Source: Microbotryum silenes-acaulis
Lineage: Eukaryota; Basidiomycota; Microbotryomycetes; Microbotryales; Microbotryaceae
Direction: 5' to 3'
Assembly: GCA_003665825.1 (NCBI GenBank)
Contig: QPFY01000014.1
Span: 496,001 to 560,000, forward strand
DNA: 64,000 bases
Shown in pieces: positions 11,949 through 25,100 of the stretch. Positions within the stretch are counted from its first letter, which is position 1, and every line of letters begins with the position of its first letter. Position numbers and translations under genes: made by a program. The notes under the pieces are model-generated. The model was not told the origin of the DNA. It worked only from the letters and a program-made list of their open reading frames with translations, and made no database searches.

Positions 11949-12459
11949 GTGTGCGCAAGTAGGACGAGCGGTGTTACTTGGGCGACAGGGGCGGAGGGGG
12001 GTGGGAAGGTTCAAAGAGGAGTCTCTGTCGCAGTGCTCGCTGCCGACTCTTGGTCGTACCGGGCGAGGCGCGGCGCCGTTCAACGGTCACTACCTGCCGC
12101 AGTCGGCCGCAATGCCGTCTTCGGCACCGAGAAACTCGCCCGAGATCACGCCCGGAGCGCTTGCTTCTTTGCCTGCACACTTCCGAGCAGCAATCGGTAA
12201 TCGAGACTTGTCGGTGGGCAAGAGCTAGCTGGGAGCTCCTGTACCGTAACCGACTGCGCTCCTATACCTGGACGCTGATCCCCACGTCACGCCAGCTCCC
12301 CAGGCCCCAGTAGCTCCCCCACTCCCCCAACCCCTCCGATCCACCCCCACCTTTCCCATCCTCCCCCTCCCCCTCTCCCATTCTCCCTCCCTCCGTGAAC
12401 GGCCTCCCGCTCGCCACCTGTTGCACCTCACCCAACTCTACCCAAAGCGGAGAGAACGG
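11949..12459. other. Divergent promoter with a strong polypyrimidine tract
   Basis: Between the kinase (-) and the biotin gene (+). From about 12292 to 12420 the + strand is almost pure C/T with CCCCCTCC-type repeats, ending 40 bp before the biotin gene ATG. It probably lies in the promoter or 5' leader of that gene. No separate gene is supported. Confidence 0.5.
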
Positions 12460-15045
12460 ATGCTCTACAACCATCTTCGGACGCACCTGATTGTCGCACC
12501 TTCGACCTCGGTTGGCAAGTCCATCTTCTCGACCGGGTTGTGTCGAGCTTCGCTGGCCCAAGGCGAGAGGGTCGGCTACTTGAAGCCGATCGGCACCGGC
12601 ACCGGCGATGGTGATGACGAGCTGTGAGTCGCTGGAGATGCACCCCTACCGCTTCCTTCCCAATGTTGCAACAGGTAACTGATCCATTTCGACGACGATC
12701 CAGACATTTGAAACGATTTGCCCCTCGGCTGAGCTCGACAAAGTGCCTCTTCCACTTTGACGAGCCCGTGTCACCTCACCTCGCCGTAGCACGGTCCGGT
12801 TCGTCGAGCTCGGCAGCATCAAAGTACCCCACCGATGATGCATTCGTCAGGGCCATCTCGCACCACGTTCATCAATTCGCCCAGGACCCGGCCAGCGCGG
12901 TGCGACAAGCTGCAGGCCGAGGAGCGTCGCTTTACATCGAATCAGCCGGAGGTGAGCTAGCGTCGGGACACCTTGAAATGGAAACCAAAATACATTGCAC
13001 CTGACGCGTATTCTGTATAAACAGGTGTCCACTCCCCCGTACTTTCCGGATCTTCACAGATCGATGCCTTCCGACCCCTCGCCCCACCTTCGACCCTATT
13101 GATCGCTTCCCATGCCCTCGGCGGCATATCGACCACACTGTCGGCCTACGAATCGCTCCTCATCCGCGGTTACCGGATAGACTCGGTGCTCGTCTTCAAA
13201 GAGGATTATTACGAAAACTACTCGTACTTTCAAAAATGGTTCGAACAAGAACGAGGCATCAAGGTCGGGATCGTGCCATTACCGCCATCGGTAGCGGAGC
13301 CGAAAGAGCGCGACGAACAAAACATGGATGCCTACTACGCGACCCTGGAAGAAAATCTCAGCCCCGTCATCGACCATCTGCGGGACACGCACCAGCGCCG
13401 CCTCGACGAACTCGCCTCGATGGGCAAAAGGTCGAGGGACGTCTTTTGGTGGCCTTTCGTGCAACACAACCAGGTCGCGCGCGATCAAGACGTCATGGTC
13501 GTCGACTCGGCCCACGGTGATCATTTCGTCACGCTTGACCACAAGGTCGATGCAGCCTCGTCGAAGGCCCTTCTGAGCCCCACGTTCGATGGGTCGGCGT
13601 CGTGGTGGACCCAGGCTTTGGGCCATTCGAATCCGACCCTGGCCCTCGCCGCTGCCCAGGCCGCGGGACGCTACGGCCACGTACTGTTCCCTTCAGCCAC
13701 GAACGAGCCTTCGCTTCGATTGGCCGAGAATTTGGTTCGAGGTGTGGGCCAGGGGTGGGCCGAGCGCGTTTTTTATTCCGACGACGGATCCACGGGGATG
13801 GAAGTCGGCCTCAAGATGGCGCTCAGATCGTACGCCGTCCGAAGGGGCTTGAACGCCGAAGATGCGGGCCGATTAAAAGTATTGGGCTTCAAGGGCTCCT
13901 ACCACGGTGACACGATCGGCGTCGTCGATGCGTGCGAGAAGAGCATCTTTACCGAGCGTATCGACTGGTACAACGGCCGAGGAGCGTGGCTCGACGGGAG
14001 CCAGGTCATGCTCGAGCAAGGCAAAGTCGTCATTCGGGATCGGAAAACGGGGGAATCGATCGGAACATATGACACGCTCAAAGAAATGTACGATGTCGAT
14101 CAACGCTTGAAAGACGATGATCCTCTCGTTGAGCGCTATCGCCACGAGATCGCCGCGTTCGTCCGAGAACACCACGAGGCAGGTACCCAGTTCGGCGCCT
14201 TGGTCCTCGAGCCCATCGTTATGGGTGCGGGGGGTATGATCTTCATGGACCCCTTGTTCCAGCGCGTCCTCATCGATCTCGTTCGCGGTGACTCGACCCT
14301 CTTCCCCTCATGTGCGAGCCGCAACGCTTCGACGGCAAGCTCGAAAACTTGGCAGGGACTGCCCGTTATCTTTGACGAGGTGTTTGTCGGTCTGCACAGG
14401 ATCGGGCCCTTGACGTCGGCGCGACTTCTCGGCTCTACGATCTACCCCGATATCGCCGTCTACGCCAAGATCCTTTCGGGAGGATTGGTGCCCCTGTCCG
14501 TCACGCTCGCCTCGGGGTCCATTTTTGAGACCTTCCTCGGACCGGGTAAAGTCGACGCCCTGTTGCATGGGCACAGCTACACGGCCCATCCTGTCGGATG
14601 CAACGTTGCTCTGACCACCTTGAACACCTTGGAGAAGATGCAAAAGAGGGGTGATTGGGATGCGGCAAAGCAGAACTGGGGGATCCAAGCCAGCGCCGCG
14701 CCTCCACATTCGTCAACCACCTCTGCCCAACCTTGGTCACTTTGGTCCGCCGAATTTGTCGACCGAGTCTCGCGCTTGGAAGAGCGAGTTTCGGGAGTGA
14801 TGGCCCTAGGGACCCTGCTCGTCGTCTACCTTCGAACCTCCTCCGCCGGCTACGACTCTGCGGCCTCGGTCGACCTCCTCGCTCGTCTCAAGGTCGCCAA
14901 GGTCCCCGATGGACCGAGTGCGAAGGGCTACAACGTCCACGCCAGACCTCTCGGCAACGTCGTGTATTTCATGACGTCGCTCAATTCTAAGCTAGAAGAT
15001 CTGAGGGCACTTGAAGGAGCTCTCTGGGAAGCGCTACAAGAGTAG
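12460..15045 (+). CDS. bioDA: Bifunctional dethiobiotin synthetase / DAPA aminotransferase (BioD-BioA fusion)
   Basis: It catalyses two consecutive biotin steps: transamination of 7-keto-8-aminopelargonate to 7,8-diaminopelargonate, and ATP- and CO2-dependent ring closure to dethiobiotin. Exons 12460-12623, 12704-12951 and 13025-15045 give 810 residues with closed phases. The N-terminal BioD part has the P-loop-like TSVGKSIFSTGL and an ESAGGVHSP motif. The C-terminal BioA part is a class III PLP aminotransferase: SASWWTQALGHSNPTLALA, YSDDGSTGMEVGLKMA, FKGSYHGDTIG, the Asp of IFDEVFVGLHR, and the PLP Lys in YAKILSGGLVPLS. This domain order matches known fungal and plant fusions. The start is the first ATG in frame with the P-loop. 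It converges on bioF, with about 120 bp between stops. Confidence 0.93.
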
Positions 15046-15166
15046 ACAGAGGAGAAGCCACACGCATGTACCATCAGCAGTAGCAAATTTGCAGTAGAAT
15101 TATTAGGAGGCCGTCGTCCTCTTTTACGCAATATAGAACCGACTCGGGTATGATACCCCCCGCACG

Positions 15167-16790
15167 TCACAAGTGTTGCTCCATCTTTTTCTGCCGTTCA
15201 TCGTAAGCCCATTTTTGGATCGTGGCGGCTAGGTCCCTCACCTCTTGCTTCGTGTTGCCGGCATGCAAGCACACGCGCACTCGCTCCATCCCTTTGGGCA
15301 CAGTCGGATGAACGAGGGGCCGGACGAGGAAGCCACGCTCAATCAAATGTAGAGACAAACGACGTGGGGAAGCCGTGAGCAAAGGGATGATGGGCGAAGT
15401 CGTGAAGAGCGGGACGAGCGTCGTCGCCATGGGAGAGGTCGTCGGGTCCATCGGTGGCGGGGGTGCTGGGGAGAGGTTGAGCGTTGAGGGTAGAGAAATG
15501 GGGAACGAGGTCGGACTGAGAAACGTCGAGAGCTGGTTCAGGAGCATAGTCGACAACGAATGAACTCGGTTCGCGGCCTGTGGTCATTCGAAAAAGTCAA
15601 TATCTGGGTGCGTCGGAAGGAGGGCAGCGCTCCATTCCGCCAACCCACCAAATCGCCCTTGCCCGAGTCGAGCATGTCGATCGCCTCTCGCATCGCGATA
15701 ACGTTCATGTAGGGCATTGCGGTCGAGTAGATGAGAGGTCGAGCATAGTTGATCAGATAAGACCGGATCAATGAGGATGCGAGGACGACCGCTGCGAGGA
15801 TCGATAAAAAGTCAGCTCGGCTCGGATTGCGCTACCGCATAACGACGGCAATGAACTAACCCCCACTGCATGCCATAGCCTTGCCGAAGGTGTGCAACCG
15901 AACGGCGATTCGGTTCGCTAATCCCAGTGCACATACGATGCCGCGACCTTGGGGGCCATACAGACCCGTGGAGTGCGCCTACGTCCTCGGACATCCACAA
16001 GGGGAAGGGAAGGGTCAGCATGCCAGAGAGGCTGGGCCGATCCCAACGAGGATGCTGCTGCACTGACCTCGTCGACGATTATCTGGCCGTTCATTTTCGG
16101 TAGCTCCTCTTCCACGGCCATGACGATCTCCTTCAGTGGCGCCAGATCCCCGTCCATGGAATACAGCGTTTCGACTCCGATCCACACGTTTCGCGTGCCT
16201 TGCTGGACCTTGGGGTCCTCCCCAACGATAGCCCTGAGGACATTCCTCAGATCGCCGACCGAGTTGTGACGGAACGCTCGTCTCCGCTGCTTGGGACATC
16301 TCGAAGCCTTCATCCCGTCGTGCACACTCGCGTGAATCAATTCGTCGTATACGATGTAGTCGTCCGCGGCCGGGAGGCACATCCAAAGCCCGACATTCGC
16401 GTCAAAGCCAGAATTGAACAAGAGCGCCGACTCGCCGCGGAAAAAGGTTGAAAGGCGCGCTTCAAAGTCGAGGTGCAAGGGCGAGTTACCATCGAGTAAT
16501 CGCGATGCAGGCGGTCCATAAGGGGATGGGTGGAAAGCTTGGATCGCGCGGAGAAAGTTTTGGCGAAGGAGCGACGATCGGCCGAACGAAAGGTAGTCGT
16601 TCGACGAAAAATCAATCGGTGGCGGCCGCGAAGGCCCAGGGTCGGATGCGGGGTCCATCAGCGATCTTGGACTGGTTCCAGAGCTGGCTTGCGTCGAGGA
16701 CGTGCCCGATGACAGGGGTTCGAGGGTCCGCAGCATTGACCGATCGCGACGAGACTTGAGCGCCGCTGTCAGGCGTCGATCCAAGAATGA
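15167..16790 (-). CDS. bioF: 8-amino-7-oxononanoate synthase (BioF), alpha-oxoamine synthase
   Basis: It condenses pimeloyl-CoA (or -ACP) with L-alanine to give 7-keto-8-aminopelargonate, the substrate of the adjacent bioDA product. Exons 16790-16068, 15978-15861, 15791-15649 and 15577-15167 close in phase (464 residues). Motifs are FSSNDYLSFG, PYGPPASRLLDGNSPLH, ALLFNSGFDANVG, VWIGVETLYSMDGDLAPL, IIVDEAHSTGLYGPQGRG (cofactor-binding Asp/His) and the PLP Lys in LHTFGKAMACSGAV. The start is uncertain. The ATG at 16790 is conservative, but an upstream frame (ATG at 16926) can be spliced on through a GTGAGT/TAG intron at about 16872-16797, adding a Ser/Arg-rich N-terminus. The family also includes serine palmitoyltransferase and ALA synthase, but pairing with bioDA supports BioF. 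Confidence 0.88.
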
Positions 16791-17430
16791 CATGGCCGCT
16801 ACAGTAAGGTGGAATCTTAACGTCAGTTGATTCGACTCGCCGGAAGCCACTTGTGATCTGGTGCGACTCACCGAGGTCTGTAGCGGGGCGACCGTCCCCC
16901 AACGCTGCTTGCGAAGACCCCCGCATCTGACGACCCGATTGCCTGATAAGAGCTCTGGTATTGTCTGATAAGAGCTTCTGGCCTAAAAGCGGCACGTGCC
17001 GATGTGAGCTTCAACTATTCGTGGGCGTACGAGGGCCTTCTCCCGATGCTCGACGCGGAAAGCCGGGACGAGGGGAGACCGGGAGTGAGCGAGCGTGAAG
17101 CGATGGGGCGATGACGAAGAGCCGAGTCCCCAAAGAGCCCATCGATCGGTGGGTACCAATGGCGCTCCATGGCGCCCCCAGGCGGCCCCACATCCCCGAG
17201 CTGCCCCATCATCGTAACCAAGGCTAGCCCGTCGATCAATCCACATGCTTCACTGGGTATTACTTGGAGATTCATGGGCACAGATTACTTCGTTAGGATA
17301 TATATATAGTCGTACTACGCAAGCTGACACCGGTAAAAAGGTCGCCTGAACGGCACGGGGCAGGCACCCGCACACCTCGGAGTCCATAAACAATCATCCT
17401 GCAGACGGAACATTCTACGCGCATCCTTGA
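16791..17430. other. Spacer: bioF 5' region and 3' side of glycosyltransferase gene A
   Basis: It holds the probable bioF leader intron (about 16797-16872) and a T/A-alternating box near 17297-17307. No additional gene is supported; the frames here are short and unconserved. Confidence 0.4.
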
Positions 17431-19777
17431 TCAGATGGCTTCTTCCACAATACCTCCTTGCCAACTAGAATTGGACGAACAAAGAGAGAGTCGCATGTCG
17501 CTGGTCAGCATCTCGAGTCTGCAAGGGGGTGCTACAGGCCAGCAACTTCTGAAAAACGTACTACTTGACCCGCGCCGAGGAGATGTGCGAGTACGTCGAT
17601 CTCGGGGTGCCCACAAAGCTCTGTCCCCGAGCTAACAGCGCAAAGTCGAGCATCTGGTTGTGCCATCGCCCGAGCTTCTCGGTGCCCAACTCCTCGTGGT
17701 CGACCACGAGCCAACCCAAAGCCTTGACCTCCTTGACGAAATCGCTGTCGGAAGCTTCATCGGTGGACACGATCACGCGGTAGTCCGCCGCGGAGTATCC
17801 AGGGTAGACTTTAAAGTGCTTGCGACCAGGACCCACGAACCCTTCCGGATCGTCGATCCTCTCCTGGAGCCGTGCCCGGAGTTTGCGCAGAGCCTCGGTG
17901 TACGCCTCGAGGGGGATGAAAGCGCCGAGGAACTCTTTGAAATCCCCTCGCCGCATGTGCATTGTAATGAACGGCGGAACGTCCGAAATCGTCTTGACGT
18001 TGAACAGCCGGACAAGAGCGGCGTCGGCATGGCCCTCGAGCGCTTCGTTGAAGTGCATGTGCTGCCCGGCCTCGATCCATGACAACTCCTCCCCGGGAAC
18101 GAGCGCCTCGAGCGGCAAGTCGTGAAAATCGGGCCGCCGAAAGCCCAATGGCCCCACGAACATCGTGTTGTCCAAGCAAAACATTTGGTGAGTGGGCACC
18201 ACGGGGGAACGAGGATCGAAAAGGGTCTTGCGATTCTTGTAGCGCTCTTCCACGTGGTCGATGGAGATCGCCTTGCCGTCGGCCAACGGCTCTTGCGGGA
18301 GCATCTGGGCGCGGACAGTGTCGAGCCAGCGGCTTTTCGCGCCTTCGTCGTAGTCAAAGATGCGCAACGCATCAAACGCGAGGTCGAAGCCGCCATCACC
18401 GCGCTGCAGCGGCGGAAGTGCCCAGGGCGTGACCTTCATGCCGTGCATATTCATCGAGGGCACGAAGGAGAGGCCGTGGCCGACGGTCGCCTCGTGCACA
18501 GACCAACACGCGATGTCTTCGGTCACATTGTCCGTCAGTGGCTTTACCGACGACCACGTCACCCCCGGGATCCCCGAGTCCGCCACGAACCGGTCCAGAT
18601 CGTAATAGTCCGTCAGGTCCTTGGAACCGCCTTGCCACCAAGTCGGCAATAGCGTCGGGCTGCAGGGATCGAACGAGTTCGGTAGCAAATGCGCGCACGT
18701 TCAGCACGCGTGGGACTAGACGGGAGACAAAGCGATAGCTGTGAAACCGGTGGCTCACATGATAGCGACCCGATTCGTCATCTTGGCAAGCAAGAGTTGG
18801 CGCGCGATGCTGATCATTTGATTTGCTGCGAGAGGGAATGGAAGCCAGGAAAAAGGCGTCAGCCGCGAAAACGTTCAAATTGGATGGGTCGAACTGACCA
18901 TGGCCTCCGTACGCGATGCTGGTGATGTATCGAACACCCTTCTTCAGCTGCGTGTCCAGAGTAGGCTGGGGCGTGTCGTGGTTGAAGATCTGAACGTAAT
19001 TTGACCCTAGTCAGTGCCCCGGGACGTGCGAACTCAGTAACTCAGAATACCCTCTTCAATTTGCACCTTTTTCATATTGATCTTCTGGATGTCGGCAGCG
19101 GCCTCTGGCCGAGTTGCGGGTGTGGCCGCCGTAGGCGCGTGCAAATGACCGAACGAACTCAAAAGCTTCTTGTTGGCTTTGCTGAACTTTTCCTGTGCTG
19201 ACAGCCAGGTTTTGGACCCCCAACCGGTCACCTCGTGCTTCCACCGACCCGGCGCATCGGACCATCGGTCGGTCCCTGTGGCCGAGGCGTCGCCGAGAGT
19301 CGACGCTGCCCCCGAGGTGGAGCCGCGTGAGGACTGCGATTCGGCCGTCGCCAACTCGCGGGATGTGTCCTTGAGAATGACCATGACGACGAAAAATACG
19401 AAAAAGATGGCCATGAGAATGGCCGAAAGGATGCGGCGATTGACATACGACGTGGGCGAAGTGGCCCCCCTCCGTAGTTTCGGCGCCCGGTCCCCTTTGC
19501 TCCACGCCAGCGGCCACGACGACGGCGCGGCGCTCCGGCGTCGCTTGATGCCATGGATGTCACGTTCGAGCCCTTGCAGTGGCATGGAGGCCTCCCATTC
19601 GGCCTTGTCAACGTAGCTTGTCTCGATGGGGATATGGGTCGAGTGGCTTTCGCGCCTCGCGGAAGCAGTGATGACCTCGTCCTCGTAGAAGTGATCCGGG
19701 TTGGGCGAGCCCTGATACGGGGTTGCGGACTGGATGCCAATGGAGGTGGCGCCCTTGTTGAATAGTGCCTGCATCAT
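17431..19777 (-). CDS. Type II membrane O-fucosyltransferase-like glycosyltransferase, paralog A
   Basis: A cytosolic N-terminus precedes one membrane span (RILSAILMAIFFVFFVVMVI), a stem, then a luminal domain with IAYGGHANQMISIARQLLLA, CWSVHEATVG, MHMRRGDFKEFLG and SFVGTPRSTYSH. The HxRxGDF and FVGTxxST motifs resemble the O-fucosyltransferase (GT65/68-like) fold, so a Golgi sugar transferase is inferred; donor and acceptor are unknown. The ATG at 19777 is the first in a frame that stays open upstream without ATG. The junction after exon 1 (near 19045-19060) has two possible donors. The last intron (17564-17465) leads to a 34-nt exon ending WQGGIVEEAI at 17431. Two paralogs lie at 29.7 and 36.3 kb on the opposite strand with matching introns. 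Confidence 0.72.
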
Positions 19778-22121
19778 GTTATGCGTTCCGAGGACGGTGT
19801 CTTCTGAGCTGTAGTCGACGCGACCCGAGCGGCGAAGGGGCTTGTGAACACTCGGTCCTTGTGTGGGATCTGAGTGATCTACACTTGCTCTCCGCGGACA
19901 GGGCGGCGGGAGCGGAGCCCGAGAGGACCTGAGACAGCTGACGTCGAGTCGGGAAGATGAACCAACTTTGGGCTGTGCGTAGTGGTCGCACAGCGGCAGG
20001 TGAGAAAGGGTGGGTGGCACGGGAGTGCGAGAGTGGGAAGACACAGAGGGACGTGATGGCCGAAGCAGAGGTGATCCGTTTGGCTTTGTCAAAAGTACAA
20101 GGGAGGACGGTCTCGAGGCCGGGTCGGACCCGAGGTGCCACTACGCCAAGGAGGGCAAGTTTCAGCGCTTTCAGCCGTCAGCTTGGGCTCGTGCGCGCGC
20201 TCGGGCGCGCGCCTCACTTACTCGGGCGCGCCAAAATCCAAAATGACACTCATCATGATGAATTGAGCTTGATGTATGTGGGCACTTTCCGTGGGAATCC
20301 AATGCATCCGTGTTGAAAACTAGATGGCCAGCATTCCGAGTCCCAAACTACCTGTCGAATGAACCCGACGAACCAATCTAGGCAGAGACTTGCCTGCACA
20401 TGTGACGGCGAATTTCAACTGCTGAGACAAATCACTGAGTCGCCGTCGATAATTCCAGCAGTGCTCCCCAGCCCGGAGGCCCGGGACTCGCTTGATCATA
20501 AAGATCGTCCGAGTTGGGAATTTTGAGTTGTTAATTTTCATTGCCCCAAGCCAGGATACCTGTAGAAGGGTGGAGGCACGTGCCGTGAAAATTCAGACGC
20601 CGGGCTTGACGTCGACCCGGTCGAGGCCGAGCCGTTCAACCGACCAGACGAGCTCCGCGGAGATATAAGCTGGCATTCGAGAACATACAGTAACTCAACT
20701 TTCCACCGCAATGTTATGACTCCGAGGCTTTCAGCAGATGGGCAAAAATTTGAAGGTGGATTGGCAACATTTGTCTGGTCCCCGTGCGCACCTGGCAAGG
20801 AAAGCAGGCGCAGGCGCCGTCGGTACAGGTTGCACATCGGGACGACGGTGCGGTGCTGGGCTTGGCCTGGACGTCCTGAACCGCGACGTCAGCTCCCTGC
20901 CGCCCGGACTGCAGAAAACCGTGTCGCACATATGTGCTCGATTGCTCGCTGCAATTGAGCCGTTGCGAGTCCTTTCATTACCCAAGCAAGCGCAGCTATA
21001 CCCTACCGATTTGTTTCCTGGTTTCCTCGTTTCCCAGACAAGCAAGTCTGACATGCAATTGTGACCCCCCTAATTGGCACACCAACCATCGACCGGCGGA
21101 CGGCGGTATATAGCCTCCCATCGCCCGCGCCCCTCGCCCCTCCGCGAAAGAGCGTGGACAGATGAGTCTCGCTTTCCTCATCGGCTTCTCGCGATTCTTC
21201 GCGCGGTCTTAGATGGCTGTATGCATGCTCGCCCGCTGTTCGGTAGCCCGTTGATATTTGTTTCCTGACTTTGCCTTCCTCTTCTAGACTTGTGCATCCG
21301 TTCGTCGTTCAGGGCTCCTGCTTTTCGAGAGGGCACCTCCCCTTCGGCGGCAGTCACTGTCGTCCCGAAACCCTAGGGTTTCAGTGCACGCCGCCGCGAG
21401 TCCCCTGTCCAGTCTCAAACGCAGATAATTTTCTCAGCGGCTCCCGGGCCTTTGTGTTTGTTCCGTTCTCGATTGGCCTGCGCCTGATATCTTTTCCCTT
21501 CTGTGCGTACGACTTTGAGCCGATACCATTCCTGCCAAAGTTGCCGGGTCGGCTGCCAGCTGCATGCTGCACGCGAGCATCACACTTTCCCCCCCTGGAT
21601 AGGTGGATCGACCGCCAACTGAAACTCTGGCACTTACAATCCCAGAAACACTTTTGCTTAGTTGCTGTGTAGCGTCCTTTGCTTTGGCACATGTTGCACT
21701 TTGGGGTGAGAAGCTCCCGCCAAGTCGGGAGGCGAAATGAACGATGTCTTAAACGAGCGCTCGAGCTGAGACCTGCTCGACATCTGAAACCTGCCAATTG
21801 TTAGCAACCCCGCGACTCGGCGACCGGCGAGCGGCCTCGACGCCGTCGATTGCCTCTCGGCCGCGACAAGTGCGCAGTTGACTTCGTTTGAGAACGGGTG
21901 TTCACTCCGTTCAAGACATTCTTGACCAAAAGTTGACTCTGCTTGGGCTCGGGCCACCAGCCGGTGTCGCCGGCGGCAACGCAAAGTCAAATCAACACAT
22001 GAGCACGAGCACGTGACTTGTCCGCAATTGGTGGGAAGCATGCTCGGACTCGCTGCTTGTCGTCACGGCTCAGGTACTCCTATTTAAACCCGTCACTCCG
22101 TTCCTGAAGAGACCTGTCATT
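19778..22121. other. Long spacer without a supported gene
   Basis: The first 300 bp continue the open frame of paralog A without an ATG. The rest has only short or compositionally biased frames, including a 133-codon + frame at 21271 that has no ATG-led domain structure. A G/C-alternating stretch (CGCGCGCTCGGGCGCGCG) lies near 20190-20225. A TATA-like GGTATATAG near 21105 and a TATTTAAA near 22080 are visible. Nothing else is identifiable. Confidence 0.4.
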
Positions 22122-25100
22122 TCATACGCCTTGCTGTGATAAGTCTCGAATCACCATCTCTTCATCCTCGTCGCCCTCCTCCACGGCCTCGACTAATTCC
22201 TCTTGCCCCGATCCAGCGCCGAGCCCTTCCTCGCCGGGAACTGCAAAGCATAGTTCCATCTCGTCGGCTTCCTGTGGTGACACGTCCTCCATGATCTCCT
22301 GAGCAAGGACTGTAAGGGGGTTTACACATCTCTAAGTCACTGCTAGAGCAAAGCTCCGGGGTTTGTTTAAACGTGCTTACAGCTCAGCCGGATCAGCTCG
22401 TCCCCCTCTGGTGTTTCCTCGGCCCACTCGGGCAAGTTCCCAAATGCCAACGTCCCGAAAGCGACGTTGAAGCGATCATGCAATCCCGAGTAGGCCGATT
22501 CACTGAACCACTCGCCAATCTTGATCGCCGACCCGAGGGCGCACGTCAAATAGTGGAAGATGTGCACCGTCGCCGAAAGACGAGCGGCGACCCTGCAAAG
22601 ACGGAACCCCCTCGAAACGATCGTTAGCGAGCGAGGCCTTCTCCCCTCTTTACTCTGTTGGGCGGTCATGGTCTCACCTCTTGATTCGAACGCGGGTCGT
22701 ATCGCTCAGATCACTCCCGTCGTGGTCCCACAAGGTACGCGTGTCCTTGAACAGCTTGTCGAGCACCTCGGGGATCAACGACGCCGAAGTCGAAATGATG
22801 ACGAGCACGTCGTCGTGCCGGGTTAACAGCGTCGAGAGGAGAGACAAAACGGCCATGTGAAGCTTGTAGGCCGGTTGTAAGGGGTCGCGTGTGCCGTTGA
22901 GTTGCAGCAGCGCGCCGAATCGGTCTAGAATCGGCACCTGGGTCGAACGAGGATCCGGCGTCGTCTCCTCGAACTTGACGTCGAGGATCTTCCGGAACAT
23001 GGATGGTCGGCACGCGAGGAGAGCGAGCGCCCGGGTCGTGCTCAGGAGCAAGGCCGGGGGGTGATGAGGGTCGAGCAGGATGTTGATCGCGTTCGGGGAC
23101 TTGAGCAAGTCGATGAATCTGGTGAAAAAAGATAGTCCGAACGACGGAAGTGTCAATCTTTGGCGTCACGCGCGCCGCGACTACTCAAAAGGGGCTACAA
23201 AGTCATTTCCCGTTACTCACCTTTCTTCTCCCGCTTCCGACGCCCTCCAAGCGAGGGCCTCGACAAAGTCGGCGATGGCAAAGAGCAGCGCGTTGCGTCG
23301 GGTGGGGTCGAGTTCGACGCGGTCGTCATCCTGCAGGGTCGCGAGGGCGTTCGAGATTCCGTTCGCCCTCATCGCGATTCCTCGTACGCGCTTTGATCTC
23401 TCTTTGGCCCTCGAGCGAGATGGGTGCGAGTCGGTGGTGCCGCGAGACGGTGGCAGAGGTCGTCCGTACCGACGCAGAAAAGACCCAACTTTAGACAGCA
23501 GGTCCGAAGCGGCGTCGTTCCCGGCGTGGCGCGAGCGAGCTCCCGGGGTGTGGGCCTCCCGGAGGTAGCTGTTGGCAAATTGTTGGAACAGGAGCACGAG
23601 ATGACCGATGAGGGACAGGAGGTTGATCAACGGGCCAACGAGTCCCGCCCGATCGAGCAGATCGAGGAGGCCGTCAAACACGGCGACGATGCCGTCGGCG
23701 AGTTGCTGGGTCGTCGCATCCTCGGACGGGTCGACCGCCCGCCGCCCCAAGAGGCCAAACAGTTCCCGGCATCGGTCGTCGTAGGCCAGCGATAGGCTCG
23801 GGTCGAGGGAGGAAGGGAAACGGATGTTGGTTATCTCGTGCAGCGTCGGTACCGGGTTCGTCGGGGCGACGACGCGGTCGGGGGTCGCACCGATGGACGC
23901 GGCCGCCGTGCTGCGGCGCAGTGTCGAGCCGTGGGATGTGGCCATAGGCCCTCTGGCGGAGAGTGTCGAGGTGGAGAAGCGCTGCGTCGCCGTCGAGCCT
24001 GGAGGAGCCATCACCGATTCCTGATCAAAGCGGTCGTACGTGACGTGGTTGAATAGCGCCGAGATGATCTGTGGGGCGGAGTGCACGTGTTGGCGACGGG
24101 GCACTGGGTATGAGCAGGAGCAGGAGCACGGAAACGACGGGGGCCAAGAGGCTACGTACCTCTGATCTCCAATCTCGTTCATCGTTCGTAACCAAGGGGT
24201 CTTCGTCCAACTGCGGTTCGGCCGCCTCCAATTCTTCGGCTTCGTCCTCGAAGCGGCTCTCGAAGCGGCTGTCCTCCCCCTCCAGCGCCATGCTGTCGTC
24301 CTCGTCCTCGACCAACATGCGACTCTTGCCCTTGTCACTTCTTCCTCGCGCGGGACTCGACATGAGCGGGAAGCGACCAAAATCGAACCGGGCCGAGCGG
24401 TCCGTCGAAGGCGGTACGAGTGGCGCGGGGGAGCCCTCGAACGAGTTGTGGAAGCCGCTGAATTGCTTTCGCGGAGTCGGCGCTGGCTTGGGTGCGTGTG
24501 GACCTGGTATCATATATTCGGGACCCGAAGTAATCAACGAGGGTGAATCTTGTTCGAGTCCAGAAAGATGGCACAGACTAACCTCCTCGACTTCGATTGA
24601 GCGAAGGGCTAGAGGCGAAGGGCAACGGTGGCGGCGGCATCGACCCTCGTCTTTGCGACGCCCCAGGTCTCTGCGAGGAACCCATCCGTCTCGACGTCTC
24701 TTGTTCTTGCCTCTGCAATAGAACGGATGTCAGCGTTGTGCGTTTTCTAAAGATGAAGATGAAAACAGGGCAGAGCAAAGCTCTTACCGAAAAGGCTTGC
24801 TCGACGCGTAGCCGCTCGATCATGGCCCGGTGCTCCTTTTCCTTGACCTCCATCTTTTCATTCATCGAGGTCCGGAGCTGCTTTTCCTGCAAGGCCACCG
24901 CCGCATGAGCACTTTCGGCCTAGGGAAGACGATGAATAGTCAGCGTCAGTACTTGCTCCGATCGCCTCCCAGGAACGTGGTGGGTTTCAGGTCGGCCGGC
25001 TTGCTTACTCGTTGCAGTCGCGCCCGGACCACCGAGATCTCGCCTAGTCTCGACTGTACGGCGAACTTGGCCTTGTCGATTTCCGCCTGCTTCTCGCGCA

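Noticed and set aside
21271..21672. 133-codon plus-strand open frame
   Set aside because: No ATG-led domain, no splice partners and no recognisable motif; composition looks like spacer.
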